Positions 63,351 to 64,000 of a stretch of 64,000 bases of DNA are shown in pieces (the stretch's first letter is position 1; every line of letters starts with the position of its first letter). The stretch is from positions 558,001 to 622,000 of the forward strand of contig NZ_JAAVKI010000002.1 of NCBI RefSeq assembly GCF_011806525.1, in the 5' to 3' direction. Under the pieces are notes generated by a model that was not told where the DNA came from, ran no database searches, and worked only from the letters and a program-made list of their open reading frames with translations. A program made the position numbers and the translations under genes. The stretch comes from Thalassospira sp. HF15 (GTDB lineage Bacteria; Pseudomonadota; Alphaproteobacteria; Rhodospirillales; Thalassospiraceae).

Positions 63351-64000
63351 TTATTCGTTGGGAACGCCCGTGGTGGTCGAATATTCGAAATGGAATTCCT
63401 TGTCCGGGAACATATAGGACCGTGCGGCGTGAATGGCGCTGGCCCCTTCGGCAAAGCCAGACAGGATCAGTTTAAGCTTGTGCTCATAGGTCGCGATGTC
63501 GCCGATGGCAAAGATGCCCGGGACCGATGTTTCCATGGTCGATTGGGTGACGCCAATGTGGTTCTTGTCGAGGTTAAGACCCCAGTCGGCAATCGGACCG
63601 AGTTCCATGGCAAGGCCAAAGAACGGCAGAAGGTGATCGGCTTCAAGTTCGCGTTCTTCGCCTTTAAGCGTCGCGACAACCACATGCGACAGGATGCCGT
63701 TTTCACCCTTAAGGCCTTTAAGCTGATAGGGGATGACCATCTCGATCTTGCCCGCTTCGGCCAGTGCCTGCAGCTTGGCACTGCTGTCTGGGGCTGCACG
63801 GAATTTCGGGCGACGGTGCACGACCATGACCTTTGCGGCCAGATCATGCAGGGACAATGCCCAGTCGACAGCCGAGTCACCGCCACCGGCAATCACGACT
63901 TTCTTGCCAGCGAAATCAGCCCGGCGTTTGACGTAATACTGAACGCCACCCGATCCTTCATAATCTTCAAGGCCATCCATCGGCGGCTTGTTCGGGCCAA
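63351..64000 (-). CDS. Ferredoxin/flavodoxin-NADP reductase type 2 (C-terminal part)
   Basis: At least 216 residues of the C-terminal part; the gene continues beyond the right edge. PPMDGLEDYEGSGGVQYYVK, the NADP-binding KKVVIAGGGDSAVDWAL with HRRPKFRAA, and the FAD loop FAIGDIATYEHKLKLILSGF are the thioredoxin-reductase-like Fnr2 (YumC) type. It passes electrons from NADPH to ferredoxin or flavodoxin. 36 bp before the GFA gene on the same strand. Confidence 0.92.
   Translation of the reverse strand, partial: GPNKPPMDGLEDYEGSGGVQYYVKRRADFAGKKVVIAGGGDSAVDWALSLHDLAAKVMVVHRRPKFRAAPDSSAKLQALAEAGKIEMVIPYQLKGLKGENGILSHVVVATLKGEERELEADHLLPFFGLAMELGPIADWGLNLDKNHIGVTQSTMETSVPGIFAIGDIATYEHKLKLILSGFAEGASAIHAARSYMFPDKEFHFEYSTTTGVPNE

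Noticed and set aside
1-64000. CRISPR arrays, insertion sequences, prophage genes, tRNA or rRNA genes
   Set aside because: No regularly spaced direct repeats, transposase, integrase or phage genes, and no tRNA cloverleaf were found in the intergenic regions I read; a covariance-model scan could still find a missed small RNA.

Overview
The window looks like a chromosomal stretch of a free-living, heterotrophic alphaproteobacterium, probably a marine Rhodospirillales member close to Thalassospira. This is inferred from gene content and order (hemC/tsaD divergent, hemC-hemD-mic60-hemY in a row, rsmB-rpe with an SDHAF4-type gene, a single rpmI-rplT-pheS-pheT block), a moderately high GC content and even codon use. 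No insertion sequence, prophage, CRISPR array, rRNA or tRNA gene was found.

Layout. 0-6.7 kb (all minus strand): a fatty-acid use locus with an SCP2-domain protein, a secreted DUF6134-like protein, a FadL-type outer-membrane channel, FadD, a LiuR-like MerR regulator, a thiolase and the start of a 3-hydroxyacyl-CoA dehydrogenase. Three near-identical GTGACGTTAACGTAAA palindromes lie at its three promoters. 7-9.6 kb: a small lipoprotein, a LysE/RhtB exporter and a CynX-type MFS carrier. 9.7-16 kb: a complete heme-uptake operon (hemP, TonB receptor, hmuS, hmuT, hmuU, hmuV) behind an iron-box-like promoter. 16-21.4 kb: LysR regulator, FAD-dependent amine/amino-acid oxidase, class-III aminotransferase and ALDH7-type semialdehyde dehydrogenase, probably lysine/2-aminoadipate catabolism; an HglS-type 2-oxoadipate enzyme sits separately at 34.5 kb. 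21.4-25.8 kb: DUF1772 protein/TetR pair, Fe superoxide dismutase, thiM-thiE behind a TPP riboswitch. 25.9-31 kb: tex, SDHAF4-type gene, rpe, rsmB. 31-36 kb: two envelope-polysaccharide genes and the HglS gene. 36-39 kb: purH and a membrane-bound class III nucleotidyl cyclase.

39-47.5 kb: hemY-like TPR protein, mic60, hemD and hemC (minus), then tsaD, gpsA, YciI, EVE and Rieske genes (plus). 47.5-50.6 kb: an alpha/beta hydrolase and a GT4-GT9 glycosyltransferase pair. 50.8-57.3 kb: translation genes infC, rpmI, rplT, pheS and pheT, with infC starting on a rare ATA codon, plus a single-domain response regulator and an AEC carrier. 57.3-64 kb: a lipoprotein, a PAS histidine kinase, lepA, a UPF0303 protein, a GFA-family protein and the C-terminal part of an Fnr2-type ferredoxin/flavodoxin-NADP reductase.

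Most of the window is ordinary core genome. The best leads are regulatory: the phased operator array of the MerR regulator, the poorly characterised SCP2-DUF6134 genes ahead of fadL, a hexamer shared by the hglS promoter and the putative lysine-catabolic promoter, nested palindromes between tex and the SDHAF4-type gene, and structured leaders before rpmI and pheS. No clearly new multi-gene system could be established from sequence alone.
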